From: Steroidobacteraceae bacterium
GTDB lineage: Bacteria > Pseudomonadota > Gammaproteobacteria > Steroidobacterales > Steroidobacteraceae
Assembly (NCBI GenBank): GCA_027531255.1
Contig: JAPZRU010000005.1
Location: forward strand, 1-64,000
Length of the DNA: 64,000 nt
Direction of reading: 5' to 3'
In this document: positions 30,328 through 40,416 of the stretch, piece after piece
Layout: each line of letters starts with the position of its first letter
How positions within the stretch are numbered: position 1 is the first letter of the stretch
Notes under the pieces: generated by a model
What the model saw: only the letters and a program-made list of their open reading frames with translations
What the model was told of the DNA's origin: nothing
The model's database searches: none
Position numbers and translations under genes: made by a program

Positions 30328-31491
30328 ATGACGTCCACCCTCGCAGCGTTTCGTGCCGCCGGCCAGAGCCTCTGGCTCGACGCCGTGTCCCGCGGGCTGC
30401 TCCGGTCCGGCGAGCTCGCGCGTCTCGTGGGCGCCGGCATCACCGGCGTGACCTCGAACCCGACGATCTTCGCGAAGGCGTTCGCGGCGCGCGCCGACTA
30501 CGCGCAGGACGTCGAGCGACTTGGGTCCACCGGGCTCGACTCGCAGGCCATCTACGAATCGCTCGTGGCCGTGGACATCCGCGAGGCCGCCGACCTGCTG
30601 CTGCCGGCATGGGGGCACAGCGAGCGCTGGGACGGCTGCGTCAGCGTCGAGGTCGCACCGCGCACCGCGCACGACGAGGCGGCGACGCTCGCGGAGGCGG
30701 AGCGCTGGTGTAGCGCGATCGCGCGCCCGAACGTGATGATCAAGGTGCCGGCGACGGACGCGGGGCTACGCGCGCTCACGGAACTGGTCCACCGCGGCAG
30801 GAACGTGAACGTGACGCTGATCTTCGGCGTCGAGCAGTACTCGCGGACGATCGACGCATGGCTCGCCGGCCTCGAGCGACGCCACGCCGAGGGCGCGGTG
30901 ATCGGCGGCATCGCCTGCGTCGCGAGCTTCTTCCTGAGCCGCATCGACTCGGCGGTCGATCCGCGCCTCGAGCAGATCGCGCGTGAGGACCCGACCGCCG
31001 CCGACCTCGTTGGCGGGACGGCGCTCGACGTCGCGCGGCTCGCCTACGAGCGCTACCGCGCGCTCGCCGAGGATCCGCGGTGGATCGAACTTCGCCACGC
31101 GGGCGCGTCGGTGCAGCGCCTGCTTTGGGCCAGCACCGGCGCCAAGAGCGCCGCGTTCGGCCCGACGCACTACGTGGACCGCCTCGCGCTACCCGGCACC
31201 GTCAACACGTTGCCACCGGAAACGCTGGAGGCGGTGCTGCGCCAGGGCCGACCGAGCGGCGACACGCTCGTCCCGGCCGCCGAGGCGCAGCGGCGCCTCG
31301 CACGTCTCGCCGCGCTCGGCATCGACGCGGACGCGCTCGCCCGCGAACTGCAGCGGCAGGGCCTCGACAAGTTCGCGGCGTCGTACGCCGAGGCGGTGAG
31401 CGCCGTCGCGTGGCGGCACGCCGAGACCTTCCCCGACACTCCCGCCGCCCCCACCGCGCGTGCGGCGGCGGCGCGGGTCCCTCCCCCCTGA
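30328..31491 (+). CDS. tal: Transaldolase
   Basis: Transaldolase moves a dihydroxyacetone unit between sugar phosphates in the pentose phosphate pathway. The 387-residue protein has the family beginning with [15 protein letters not shown] (about 37-51), the Schiff-base lysine K139 in [10 protein letters not shown], and [17 protein letters not shown]-terminal tail rich in Ala and Pro has no recognised role. It is the longer bacterial/actinobacterial-like type. Phosphoketolase starts 22 bases downstream, so both should be cotranscribed. A sulfofructose transaldolase role is possible in principle, but this locus already encodes a kinase and an aldolase. Confidence 0.93.
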   Translation: MTSTLAAFRAAGQSLWLDAVSRGLLRSGELARLVGAGITGVTSNPTIFAKAFAARADYAQDVERLGSTGLDSQAIYESLVAVDIREAADLLLPAWGHSERWDGCVSVEVAPRTAHDEAATLAEAERWCSAIARPNVMIKVPATDAGLRALTELVHRGRNVNVTLIFGVEQYSRTIDAWLAGLERRHAEGAVIGGIACVASFFLSRIDSAVDPRLEQIAREDPTAADLVGGTALDVARLAYERYRALAEDPRWIELRHAGASVQRLLWASTGAKSAAFGPTHYVDRLALPGTVNTLPPETLEAVLRQGRPSGDTLVPAAEAQRRLARLAALGIDADALARELQRQGLDKFAASYAEAVSAVAWRHAETFPDTPAAPTARAAAARVPPP

Positions 31492-31513
31492 GCCCCGTGA
31501 CTTCGGCGCACGC

Positions 31514-33925
31514 ATGGACGCGCCCACACGCCAACCGCTCTCGAACCAGCAGAAGGCGCTGCTCGACGCCTACTGGCGCGCCGCCAACTATCTCTCGGTC
31601 GGCCAGATCTACCTGCTCGACAACCCGCTGCTGAAGGAACCGCTCAAGCTCGAGCACGTCAAGCCGCGGCTGCTAGGCCACTGGGGCACGACGCCCGGCC
31701 TCAACTTTCTCTACGTGCACCTGAATCGCGCGATCAGGGAACGCGGCACGCCGATGCTGTTCGTCACCGGACCCGGCCACGGCGGACCCGCGCTGGTCGC
31801 GAACGTCTGGCTCGAGGGTACCTACGGCGAGTTCTACCCGGACGTCTCCCAGGATGCCGAGGGCATGGGCAAGCTGTTCAGGCAGTTCTCGTTCCCCGGC
31901 GGCATCCCGAGCCACGTCGCGCCCGAGACGCCGGGCTCCATCCACGAGGGCGGCGAGCTCGGCTACGCGCTCAGCCACGCGTTCGGAGCCGCGTTCGACA
32001 ACCCGCACCTGGTCGTGGTCGGCGTGGTCGGCGACGGCGAGGCGGAAACGGGACCGCTAGCGACCTCGTGGCACTCGAACAAGTTCCTGAACCCGCGCAC
32101 GGACGGTGCGGTGCTGCCCGTGCTGCACCTGAACGGCTACAAGATCGCGAACCCGACGATCTTCGCGCGGATGCCGAGGGACGAGCTCGAGGCCCTGTTC
32201 GTCGGCTACGGCTACTCGCCACGGTTCGTCGAGGGCGAGGACTCGATGCCGCTGCACGACAGGATGGCCGAGACGCTCGATGCGTGCCTCGACGAGATCG
32301 CGGCGATCCAGCGTGCGGCCCGCGAGGGCCAGGGCGATTTCCAGCGGCCGCGCTGGCCGATGATCGTGCTGCGGACGCCGAAGGGCTGGACCGGCCCGAA
32401 GCTGGTGGACGGCAAGCCGACCGAGGGCCACTGGCGTTCGCACCAGGTACCGCTCGCGGAACTCGCGAGCAAGCCGGATCACCTGCGCCAGCTCGAGCAG
32501 TGGCTGAAGAGCTACCGCCCCGACGAGCTCTTCGACGCGAACGGCAGGCCGAAGCCGGAGCTCGCGGAACTCGCGCCGAAGGGCGACCTGCGCATGGGCG
32601 CGACGCCGCACGCGAACGGCGGCGTGCTGACGCGCGACCTGCGGCTGCCGGACTGGCGCCGGTTCGCGGTCGACGTGCGCACGCCGGGCCAGCCGATCGT
32701 CGAGAGCACGCGCGTGCTCGGCCGGTACCTGCGCGACGTGATGAAGCTCAACCTCGAGCGGCGCAACTTCCGGATCGTCGGCCCGGACGAGACCGCATCG
32801 AACCGTCTCGGCGACGTGCTGGAGGCGACGGGCAAGACCTGGCTCGACCGGAAGATCCCCACCGACACGGATCTCGCGGCCGACGGGCGCGTGATGGAGA
32901 TCCTGTCGGAGCACACCTGCCAGGGCTGGCTCGAGGGCTACCTGCTGACGGGCCGCCACGGCTTCTTCTCGTGCTACGAGGCCTTCATCCACCTCGTCGA
33001 CTCGATGTTCAACCAGCACGCGAAGTGGCTGAAGACCACGAACCGGATCGGCTGGCGTCGGCCGATCCCGTCGCTCAACTGCCTGCTGACGAGCCACGTC
33101 TGGCGCCAGGACCACAACGGCTTCTCGCACCAGGATCCCGGCTTCATCGACCACGTGGTCAACAAGAAGGCCGAGGTGGTGCGCGTCTACCTGCCGCCGG
33201 ACGCGAACACGCTGCTCGTCGTCGCGGAGCAGTGCCTGATGAGCCGGCAGCTGGTGAACGTGATCGTCGCCGGCAAGCAGCCCGCGCCGCAGTTCCTCGA
33301 TGCCGAGAGCGCGCTCAGGCACTGCCGGGCCGGCATCGGCATCTGGGATTGGGCGGGCAACGAGGACGACGGCGAGCCGGACGTCGTGATGGCCTGTGCC
33401 GGCGACGTGCCGACGCTCGAGACGCTCGCGGCCGTCGCGCTGCTGCGCGAGCACCAGCCGGGCCTCGCGGTGCGCGTCGTCAACGTCGTCGACCTGATGA
33501 CGCTGCAGCCGCGGGAGGAGCACCCGCACGGCCTGTCGAACCGCGACTTCGACGGCCTGTTCACGCCGGACAAGCCGATCATCTTTGCGTACCACGGCTA
33601 TCCGTGGCTGATCCACCGGCTGACCTACCGGCGGAACAACCACGCGAACCTGCACGTGCGCGGCTACAAGGAAGAGGGCACGACCACCACGCCGTTCGAC
33701 ATGGTGGTGCTGAACGACCTCGACCGCTTCCACCTCGTGATGGACGTGATCGACCGCGTGCCGAAACTCGGCTACCGGGCGGCGCGCCTGAAGCAGTACT
33801 GCCGCGACAAGCTCACCGAGCACCGCGAGTACATCGTGCGCCACGGCGAGGACCTGCCGGAGGTGCGCGACTGGGTGTGGCAGTCGGAGGGCGGGCGCGA
33901 CGCGCAGGCGGCGTCGCGGCGCTGA
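31514..33925 (+). CDS. xfp: Xylulose-5-phosphate/fructose-6-phosphate phosphoketolase
   Basis: This thiamine-diphosphate enzyme splits xylulose 5-phosphate or fructose 6-phosphate with phosphate to acetyl phosphate plus glyceraldehyde 3-phosphate or erythrose 4-phosphate. The 803-residue length is typical. Signatures are [14 protein letters not shown], the TPP motif [37 protein letters not shown] and [16 protein letters not shown] 31514 gives the standard beginning. It is cotranscribed with transaldolase, which suggests a carbon-saving bypass to acetyl phosphate. No acetate kinase or phosphotransacetylase gene is in the window. Confidence 0.96.
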   Translation: MDAPTRQPLSNQQKALLDAYWRAANYLSVGQIYLLDNPLLKEPLKLEHVKPRLLGHWGTTPGLNFLYVHLNRAIRERGTPMLFVTGPGHGGPALVANVWLEGTYGEFYPDVSQDAEGMGKLFRQFSFPGGIPSHVAPETPGSIHEGGELGYALSHAFGAAFDNPHLVVVGVVGDGEAETGPLATSWHSNKFLNPRTDGAVLPVLHLNGYKIANPTIFARMPRDELEALFVGYGYSPRFVEGEDSMPLHDRMAETLDACLDEIAAIQRAAREGQGDFQRPRWPMIVLRTPKGWTGPKLVDGKPTEGHWRSHQVPLAELASKPDHLRQLEQWLKSYRPDELFDANGRPKPELAELAPKGDLRMGATPHANGGVLTRDLRLPDWRRFAVDVRTPGQPIVESTRVLGRYLRDVMKLNLERRNFRIVGPDETASNRLGDVLEATGKTWLDRKIPTDTDLAADGRVMEILSEHTCQGWLEGYLLTGRHGFFSCYEAFIHLVDSMFNQHAKWLKTTNRIGWRRPIPSLNCLLTSHVWRQDHNGFSHQDPGFIDHVVNKKAEVVRVYLPPDANTLLVVAEQCLMSRQLVNVIVAGKQPAPQFLDAESALRHCRAGIGIWDWAGNEDDGEPDVVMACAGDVPTLETLAAVALLREHQPGLAVRVVNVVDLMTLQPREEHPHGLSNRDFDGLFTPDKPIIFAYHGYPWLIHRLTYRRNNHANLHVRGYKEEGTTTTPFDMVVLNDLDRFHLVMDVIDRVPKLGYRAARLKQYCRDKLTEHREYIVRHGEDLPEVRDWVWQSEGGRDAQAASRR

Positions 33926-33955
33926 GAGCCGCGCGGAGTGCACGGCTGCCCCGGA

Positions 33956-34019
33956 GCGCCGTCCGCGGGCGCCGTCCGCGGGCGCCGCCAGCGTGTGCGA
34001 GAGCCGCCGACCCGGCGGC
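33956..34019. repeat. 13-bp tandem repeat and hairpin between convergent genes
   Basis: GCGCCGTCCGCGG occurs twice in tandem (33956-33981) with a partial third copy. A short GC hairpin follows (GCCGCC 34003-34008, GGCGGC 34014-34019). It lies between the convergent xfp and EF-G-like genes and may act as a bidirectional terminator, though it lacks T tracts. Confidence 0.35.
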
Positions 34020-34030
34020 GGGGTTGCGAC

Positions 34031-36082
34031 TCAGGCGGCCGACTCGCGCCTCGCGGCGTACGCGCCGGCGAGTTCCTGCTGGCGGCGCGGCGGCACCGCG
34101 TCGTAGTGCCCGAAGCGCAGCGCGTAGGTGCCCTCGCCGCCCGTCAGCGATTTCAGGCGGATCTGGTAGTCGGTCAGCTCCGCGAGCGGCGCGCTCGCGG
34201 CGATGCGCACGCGCCCGCCGGCGAGCGATTCGTGGCCGCCGATGCGGCCGCGGCGGGTCGCGAGGTCGGCGGCGACGTCGCCCTGCGACGTGCTCGGCGC
34301 GAAGATCTCGAGCTCGACGATCGGCTCGAGCACCACCGGCTTCGCCTGCGCGACCGCGTCGAGGAACGCACGCTTGCCGGCCTCGACGAAGGCGACCTCC
34401 TTCGAGTCCACCGGGTGGTGCTTGCCGTCGTAGACCACGACCCGCACGTCCTGCAGCGCGAAGCCCGCGACCGAGCCGCGCTCCAGCGCCTGACGCACGC
34501 CCTTCTCCACCGCGGGGATGAAGGTGTGGGGGATCGCGCCGCCGACCACCTCGTCGACGAACTCGAAGCCCGTGCCGCGCGGGAGCGGCTCGACCCGGAG
34601 ATACACCTCGGCGAACTGCCCGGCGCCGCCGGTCTGCTTCTTGTGCCGGTAGTGTCCCGGCGCCGGACCCGTGATCGTCTCGCGGTACGGCACCGACGGC
34701 GCGTGCGTCCTGACCTTCACGCCGTAGCGCTCGGCCATGCGTTCGAGCAGCACGCGGAGGTGCAACTCGCCCATGCCGTACAGCACCGTCTCGTTCTGCG
34801 CGGCGTGGTGCTCGAGCCGCACGCACGGGTCCTCGGCGACCAGCTTGTGCAGCGTGTCGGCGATGCGCTGCTCGTCGCCGCGGCGCTCGGGCTCGATCGC
34901 GAGGCCGTGCATGGCCGGCGGGAACGCGACCGACTTCAGGTGATGGTGATCCTCGTCGTGCGAGTCGTGCAGCACGGCGTCGAAGTGGAGTTCGTCCACC
35001 TTCGCGATCGCCACGATCTCGCCGGGGCCGGCGGACGGAATCTCCTGGGTCTCCTTGCCCTGCAGCCGGTAGAGATGCGCGAGCTTGATCGGCTTGCGAC
35101 CGTCGCCGACGTACAGCGACTGCCCGGCGCGCAGCGTGCCCTGGTGCACGCGGACGATGCCGAGCTTGCCGACGTACGGGTCGACGACCACCTTGAACAC
35201 GTGGCCCACGACGTGCGCCGCGGGATCCGGCACGACGGCGACCGGCTGGGCCTGCGCGCCTTCGCCCTTCATGAACGGCGGTGGATTGCCCTCCGTCGGG
35301 TCCGGCGCGAGCCGCGCGAACACCTCGAGCAGTTCCGGCACGCCCGCGCCGGTCTCGCCCGACGCGAAGCAGACCGGGACCAGGTGCCCCTCGCGCAGCG
35401 CCTTCTCGAACGCGTCGTGCAACTGGTCGAGGTCGAGCACCTCGCCCTGCTCGAGGTACACCTGCATCAGCGCCTCGTCGACCTCGACCACCTGGTCGAT
35501 CAGCGCCTCGTGCGCGGCGGGCACCGCACCGAAGTCGGTGCCTTCGCCCTCGCGCTGGAAGAAGCAGTCGACCACGCGACGGCCGCCGTCGGCGGGCAGG
35601 TTCAGCGGCAGGCATTCCTTGCCGAAGGTCTCGCGCAGTTCGGCGAGCACGGCCTCGGGCCGCGCGTCCGGTGCGTCGATGCGGGTGATCACGACGAAGC
35701 GCGCGAGCCCGCGCTCCTGCGCGTAGGCCATCATCTGGCGTGCGGACGGCTCGACACCGTTGACGGCGCTCACGACCACGACCGCGGACTCGACGGCCTC
35801 GAGCGTCGGCAGCGAGCGGCCGACGAAGTCCGCGAGCCCCGGCGTGTCGACGAACTGCAGGCGCCTGCCGCGCGACTCGCACGCGAGCAGCGTGGCGTCG
35901 AGGGAGTGCTGCAGGCGTTTCTCCTGCGGGTCGAAGTCGGACGCGGTGGTGCCGCGCGCGATCGAACCGCGGGCCCGCAGCGCGCCTGCCGCGTGCAGCA
36001 GCGCCTCGGTCAGCGTGGTCTTGCCCGACCCCGCGTGGCCGACCAGCGCGAGGTTCCTGAGATCCCGGATAGTCTGTGCCAT
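34031..36082 (-). CDS. EF-G-like translational GTPase (FusA2 type)
   Basis: The 683-residue protein has all EF-G domains: a GTPase with GHAGSGKTTL, a SDFDPQEK switch region and VDTPGLADF, then domains II-V including QTGGAGQFAEVYL. The base-recognition NKxD motif reads TRID (in VITRIDAPD), and the switch I lacks the usual RGITI form. That is characteristic of the divergent EF-G-like group, whose role is poorly defined and which usually coexists with a true FusA. ATG 36082 is selected since it begins with TIRDLRNLALVG, the standard start. It is monocistronic and convergent with xfp. Confidence 0.9.
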   Translation of the reverse strand: MAQTIRDLRNLALVGHAGSGKTTLTEALLHAAGALRARGSIARGTTASDFDPQEKRLQHSLDATLLACESRGRRLQFVDTPGLADFVGRSLPTLEAVESAVVVVSAVNGVEPSARQMMAYAQERGLARFVVITRIDAPDARPEAVLAELRETFGKECLPLNLPADGGRRVVDCFFQREGEGTDFGAVPAAHEALIDQVVEVDEALMQVYLEQGEVLDLDQLHDAFEKALREGHLVPVCFASGETGAGVPELLEVFARLAPDPTEGNPPPFMKGEGAQAQPVAVVPDPAAHVVGHVFKVVVDPYVGKLGIVRVHQGTLRAGQSLYVGDGRKPIKLAHLYRLQGKETQEIPSAGPGEIVAIAKVDELHFDAVLHDSHDEDHHHLKSVAFPPAMHGLAIEPERRGDEQRIADTLHKLVAEDPCVRLEHHAAQNETVLYGMGELHLRVLLERMAERYGVKVRTHAPSVPYRETITGPAPGHYRHKKQTGGAGQFAEVYLRVEPLPRGTGFEFVDEVVGGAIPHTFIPAVEKGVRQALERGSVAGFALQDVRVVVYDGKHHPVDSKEVAFVEAGKRAFLDAVAQAKPVVLEPIVELEIFAPSTSQGDVAADLATRRGRIGGHESLAGGRVRIAASAPLAELTDYQIRLKSLTGGEGTYALRFGHYDAVPPRRQQELAGAYAARRESAA

Positions 36083-36242
36083 GCGGACGATCCTCGCGCC
36101 GCGCCGCAGGGCCGTTGATAGGCATCTTCCGTAAGGAATCGCCCGCCCCCGGCGGCAGGCACGGCGTGCGTCCGCCGCCCCCGTCGCCGGCTGCGGCGGA
36201 CCGGGCGGCGACCGCCACCCGGTCCGTCGGGCACGGTGCGCC

Positions 36243-37367
36243 TCAGTGCGTCGAGGCACCCCGCAGGCCCGTCGCGGCACCCGTCGTCGCGGACGACGAG
36301 GTCGAGGCGCCCCCAGGGGTCCCACCACCCTCGATCATCCGCTTCAGGTTGCGCAGGTCCTCGGGCATGGTCGACTTCGGATCGCGGCGGAAGAGTTTCG
36401 CGACGACGTCGCCCAGCGCACCCGCCGGCGGGTGGTACAGCATGCGTACGGTGAGCCGCGTGCCGCCGACGCCGTCGTTCTCGAGGAGCAGCGTGCCCTC
36501 GGTGTCGACCGGCGAGCCCGCGATCGTGCGCCACGAGAGACTCTCGTTCGGAATCTCCGAGGTGATCTCGGACTCCCACTCGGCGGGGATGCCGGCGGGG
36601 CCGTCGACACGCCAGCGGTGCCGGCGCTCGCCGGTCGGCGTGATCTCCTGCACGTGCGACATGAACTGCGGCCAGGTCTCGATGCGCCTGACGAACTGCC
36701 ACACCTCGGTCAGCGGCGCGTCGATCGTGATCGTCTCGTCGATCTCGATGCCGCTCTCGAGGTGTGCGCCGCGCTTCTGCCGCGCGGTCTGCGCGAGGAT
36801 GTAGAGCCCGAGCGCGCCGAGCGCGAGGCCGAGCGGGCCGCGCCTCGCGAGACCGAGACCCGCCAGTCCGAGACCCGCGGCACCCGTGGCGATGCGCTCC
36901 GCGTTCTCGAACCCGAGTCCGGCGAGGCCCTGCATCCGGGTCTGCGCCTGCTGGCCGGAGCCCATCCCGCCACTCGAGGGGCCGGCGTCCCCGAGCGTCC
37001 CCGTCGAGCCGGGCGCACCGGTCGAGCCCGCCTTGCCGCGGGTCGAATCGCCGCGACTGCGCAGCGAGTCGATCCGCTGGCGGCCCTGGGCGGCCCAGTC
37101 CCGGGCGCGCGTACCGACCGTCTGGCTGGCGGAACTGATGCCCTGCCGGCTGCGCGCGTATGCGCTGCTGGCGCGCGCGCGCACCTGTGCGCGGCGCGAG
37201 GTGCCGCTGTCCGGATCGAGCAGGTACACCAGCGCCGACGCGAGTGCGGCGCCCGTCACGGCGCCGAGCAGGAAGCCGCCACCGCCGGTCGCCGCATCGG
37301 TTTCGCGATCGGAGTCGTAGTGCGCGTACTGCTCGTGGCTGGCGAGGTTTTCGTCGGTCTGTCTCAT
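36243..37367 (-). CDS. Membrane-anchored SRPBCC (polyketide cyclase-like) protein
   Basis: This 374-residue protein has a hydrophobic N-terminal segment (about 33-52) followed by [14 protein letters not shown], a YtxH-like pattern. A Gly/Ser-rich linker and a second hydrophobic region (about 155-185) precede a SRPBCC domain (about 200-320, with [22 protein letters not shown]). Such domains bind small hydrophobic ligands; relatives are often annotated as cyclase/dehydrase and appear in stress-related contexts. The tail is Ser/Thr/Gly-rich and likely disordered. It is monocistronic. Ligand and role are unknown. Confidence 0.83.
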   Translation of the reverse strand: MRQTDENLASHEQYAHYDSDRETDAATGGGGFLLGAVTGAALASALVYLLDPDSGTSRRAQVRARASSAYARSRQGISSASQTVGTRARDWAAQGRQRIDSLRSRGDSTRGKAGSTGAPGSTGTLGDAGPSSGGMGSGQQAQTRMQGLAGLGFENAERIATGAAGLGLAGLGLARRGPLGLALGALGLYILAQTARQKRGAHLESGIEIDETITIDAPLTEVWQFVRRIETWPQFMSHVQEITPTGERRHRWRVDGPAGIPAEWESEITSEIPNESLSWRTIAGSPVDTEGTLLLENDGVGGTRLTVRMLYHPPAGALGDVVAKLFRRDPKSTMPEDLRNLKRMIEGGGTPGGASTSSSATTGAATGLRGASTH

Positions 37368-37699
37368 GATCCCGTCCTCGGCGAGTGGGTGAGTAATCGT
37401 GCGAGATCGGCCTTCGGCCCGGTCACTGCGCGCCGGGACTCTGCCGTGTGCGCGCACGTGCAGGAGGCGTACCGCCGCGGCGCCGCGAACCGCTTCGCGC
37501 CCGAGAAGCACCCCAACGGCGCAATCGCGCACGCGGGACGACCCGCCCTGCCGTGGAGAGTGGCCACCGGCAGAGACCGCCGCGAGCGTGGGCGCGCCGC
37601 TTGGCAATCCGTCGCGCGCACGCGCCTCGCGTCGCCCGGCGTGGCCGTGCGCGGTGACAGGAACTTGCGATCCGGTGGTGAGCGTTTCTGCCTCGGAGC
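37368..37699. other. Intergenic region upstream of SRPBCC gene
   Basis: About 330 bases between the SRPBCC gene start and the alcohol dehydrogenase remnant. It should hold the promoter of the SRPBCC gene. I see no N-terminal dehydrogenase sequence, RNA gene or repeat in it, so the missing 5' part of the remnant is not here. Confidence 0.5.
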
Positions 37700-38034
37700 A
37701 TCGGACGGTCACCGCGATCGACGGGTTCCCCGAGCGCCTGCTGAAGGCACAGGAGAAGCTGGGCGCGATCCCGCTGGACTACGAGCCGACGAACGTCCTG
37801 AGCGCGCTGAAGACCGGGCAGACGCACGTGCACCGGTATCTGAAGCCGCTGCTCCGGCGCATCGAGAAGGGCGAGATCGACCCGACCTGGGTGATCACGT
37901 ACCGGATGCCACTGGCGTACGCACCGCGCGCGTACCGGATGTTCCGCGACGAGCGGGACGAGTGCGTCGAGGTAGTGCTGAACCCCTGGGCGGGATCGGA
38001 CGCGGCCGGGGGGCGCCCGCACGCCGCGCACTGA
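37700..38034 (+). pseudogene. Remnant of a zinc alcohol/formaldehyde dehydrogenase gene
   Basis: The frame encodes a piece of the cofactor domain ([18 protein letters not shown], then PTNVLSALK) fused directly to the C-terminal end of the same family ([46 protein letters not shown]). In FdhA-like zinc dehydrogenases these two pieces are separated by about 100 residues. The catalytic zinc domain at the N-terminus is absent as well. What is left cannot bind the catalytic zinc or a full cofactor. The remnant ends at a TGA (38032-38034). The 5' boundary is approximate. Confidence 0.78.
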
Positions 38035-38047
38035 GCGCGGCGTCGGG

Positions 38048-40279
38048 TCACGCGAGCGTCCAGCCCTCGCGCGCGATGGGCAGACGCCGCACGCGGACGC
38101 CGGTCGCGGCCGCGATCGCGTTCACCAGCGCGGGCGCGATCGGCGGCAGGCCGGGCTCCCCGGCGCCGCCGAGCGGCGCGCCGGTGTCCACGAGTTCGAC
38201 GTCGACGCGCGGCATCTCGCGCAGCCGCAGCAGCCGGTAGCCGTCGAAATTGCGGAGCGCGGGCACGCCGTCCTCCAGTGGGACCTCGCCCCACAGCGCG
38301 GCGGAGAGACCATAGACGATCGCGCCCTCGAGCTGCGCGTGCACGCCGCTCGGGCAGACCGGCGGACCGACGTCCGCGGCACAGACGATGCGCCGGATCG
38401 ACAGCCGCCGGCTCCGCACCTCGACCTCGACGACCTGGGCGACTACGGCAGCGTACGACTCGCACAGCGCGATCCCGCGGCCGACGCCCTTCGGCGAACG
38501 CGTGCCCCACCCGGCCCGGCGCGCGCAGGCTTCCAGCACCGCGCGGTGCCGCGGCCGCTCGGCGAGCAGCTGCAGGCGGAAGCGCAGCGGATCGACGCGC
38601 GCCGCCTGGGCGAGTTCGTCGAGCAGGCATTCGACGAAGTAGCCGTTCTGCGAGTGGCCGACCGAGCGCCACATGCCGACCGGCACCGGGGTCGCGGTTT
38701 CGGCGGCGCCGACGCTCAGGTGCGGGATCGCGTAGGGCAGATCGGCGAGCCCCGAGACGAGCGAGCGGTCGAGCGGCGCGTCCGGACGCGGCGGCTGGCC
38801 GTACTTCAGGATCGAGGCGCCCGCGACGTCGATCGCGAGCGCGGCGAGCGTGCCGTCCGCGTGCAGAGCCCCCTGCATCCGCGCCGTGACCGCCGGACGG
38901 TAGTAGTCCTGCCGCAGGTCCTCCTCGCGACTCCACACGAGCTTCACGGGACGCCCAACCTGCTTCGCGACGTCGACGGCCTGCAGCACGAAGTCGACGA
39001 ACCAGCGACGACCGAAGCCGCCGCCCGCGTAGGGCCGGATCACGGTCACGCGCTCGCGCGGGATGCCGAGGCGCGCGGCCACCGCGTCGCGGACGCGGAC
39101 CGGCCCCTGCGCGGCGGTCCAGATCTCCACGCGATCGCCATCGATGCGCACCGTGCAGGTGGGCGGCTCCATCGTCGCATGCGCGAGGTAGGGCACGTCG
39201 TACTCGACGGCGATGCGCCGCGCGGCGCTGGCGAGCGCGGCCGGTGCGTCGCCGACCGCGTGGGCCGGCTGCCGGCGCGCGTCCAGCGTCGCGCGGCGGT
39301 CCCGCGCGAGCACGGCTTCGTCGAGTCCGGCGCGCGTCGGCGTCCACTCGGGCGCCGCCGCGACGAGGCCCTGCCGTGCGGCCCAGTAGTGCTCGGCGAC
39401 GACCACGAGCGCGGGCGCGAGACCGGCGTCGGTCACGACGACGCCGACGACGCCGCGCACCGCGCGCGCGGCCGCGGCGTCGTGGCGGACCAGCGTCGAA
39501 TCCCGCGCCGGCGCGTGGGCGAGCGTCGCCGTCAGCAGGCCCGGGAGCCGCACGTCGATCCCGTATTCGGCGCGGCCCGTCACCTTCGCAGGCACGTCGT
39601 GTCGCGGGATCGCACGCCCGATCAGGCGAAAGTCGGACTCGGGACGCAGACGCGGCGCGGCCGGCACCGGCAGTTCGGCGGCCCGCGCGGCGAGTACGCC
39701 GAAGTCGAGCGTGCGACCGGTGCCGGCGTGCACGACACGGCCGCCGGTCGCGCTGCACTCGGCCACCGGGCAGCCCCAGCGTTCGGCGGCGGCGGCGACC
39801 AGCAGTTCGCGACACGCGGCCCCCACCCGGCGCAGCACGTCCCAGTAGCCGCGCACGCTCATGCTGCGGCTGGTCGCCTGCATCTTCTTCATCGGATTGG
39901 ACCAGATCTCGCCGGCGCCCGACAGTTCCACGCGCACGCGCGCCCAGTCCGCGCCCATCTCGTCGGCGACGATGGCGGGCAGTGACGCGGAGGTGCCCTG
40001 CCCCAGTTCCGCGTCGGGCGTCACGATGACGACCGTGCCGTCGGCTTCGACCCGAACGTAGGCGGCGACGAGCTCGGCCGTCGCAGGTTCGCCCGCCGCG
40101 CCGAGGGCCGGCGTGGCAGCGCTCGATGCGCCCGTGACGCCGGCCGCGCGCGACGCCGCCGGCCACGCGCCCGCGGCCAGCACGGCGCCACCCGACCACC
40201 CGAGCAGTTCGCGGCGAGTCAGCAGGCGCGAATCGTTCGGGCCGGCGCTCGCGGGCGCGTCGGCGATGAGGCGGGTCAT
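38048..40279 (-). CDS. Xanthine-dehydrogenase-family molybdopterin-binding subunit (IorB-like)
   Basis: This 743-residue subunit resembles the large subunit of isoquinoline 1-oxidoreductase and related aldehyde or hydroxylating dehydrogenases. A twin-arginine signal ([13 protein letters not shown]) precedes a hydrophobic stretch, so Tat export to the periplasm is likely. Signatures are [17 protein letters not shown], a YAGGGFGRR motif and, near the C-terminus, GEPGLPP, whose Glu (about 707) is the expected catalytic base. GAGGAAA precedes ATG 40279. The partner [2Fe-2S] subunit usually encoded next door is absent; a nearby cytochrome is absent too. Substrate unknown. Confidence 0.9.
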   Translation of the reverse strand: MTRLIADAPASAGPNDSRLLTRRELLGWSGGAVLAAGAWPAASRAAGVTGASSAATPALGAAGEPATAELVAAYVRVEADGTVVIVTPDAELGQGTSASLPAIVADEMGADWARVRVELSGAGEIWSNPMKKMQATSRSMSVRGYWDVLRRVGAACRELLVAAAAERWGCPVAECSATGGRVVHAGTGRTLDFGVLAARAAELPVPAAPRLRPESDFRLIGRAIPRHDVPAKVTGRAEYGIDVRLPGLLTATLAHAPARDSTLVRHDAAAARAVRGVVGVVVTDAGLAPALVVVAEHYWAARQGLVAAAPEWTPTRAGLDEAVLARDRRATLDARRQPAHAVGDAPAALASAARRIAVEYDVPYLAHATMEPPTCTVRIDGDRVEIWTAAQGPVRVRDAVAARLGIPRERVTVIRPYAGGGFGRRWFVDFVLQAVDVAKQVGRPVKLVWSREEDLRQDYYRPAVTARMQGALHADGTLAALAIDVAGASILKYGQPPRPDAPLDRSLVSGLADLPYAIPHLSVGAAETATPVPVGMWRSVGHSQNGYFVECLLDELAQAARVDPLRFRLQLLAERPRHRAVLEACARRAGWGTRSPKGVGRGIALCESYAAVVAQVVEVEVRSRRLSIRRIVCAADVGPPVCPSGVHAQLEGAIVYGLSAALWGEVPLEDGVPALRNFDGYRLLRLREMPRVDVELVDTGAPLGGAGEPGLPPIAPALVNAIAAATGVRVRRLPIAREGWTLA

Positions 40280-40416
40280 CGACGGTTTCCTCGGTGGGAG
40301 GGAGCACGGCGTCGGGCGCCGGTGCGCGGTACGTTGTATTAGGATGCCGGCCGTGTAAAGCCGCGGGCGCCATCGGAAGCGCACGCTCCGCGCCCGCGGC
40401 GTGACGGAGCAGATCC
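40280..40416. promoter_or_regulatory. Divergent promoter region of molybdoenzyme and ABC operon
   Basis: This 137-base gap separates divergent genes and contains the only AT-richer stretch nearby (GTACGTTGTATTAGGATG, about 40328-40345). It must hold promoters for one or both units. I see no palindrome strong enough to call an operator. Confidence 0.35.

Noticed and set aside
30328-31491. Transaldolase as the sulfofructose transaldolase of the sulfo-TAL pathway
   Set aside because: It has the layout of ordinary long transaldolases, is paired with phosphoketolase, and the sulfosugar operon already has a kinase and an aldolase.
34003-34019. Intrinsic terminator after xfp
   Set aside because: Stem of only 6 pairs and no T tract; listed only as a possible hairpin together with the tandem repeat.
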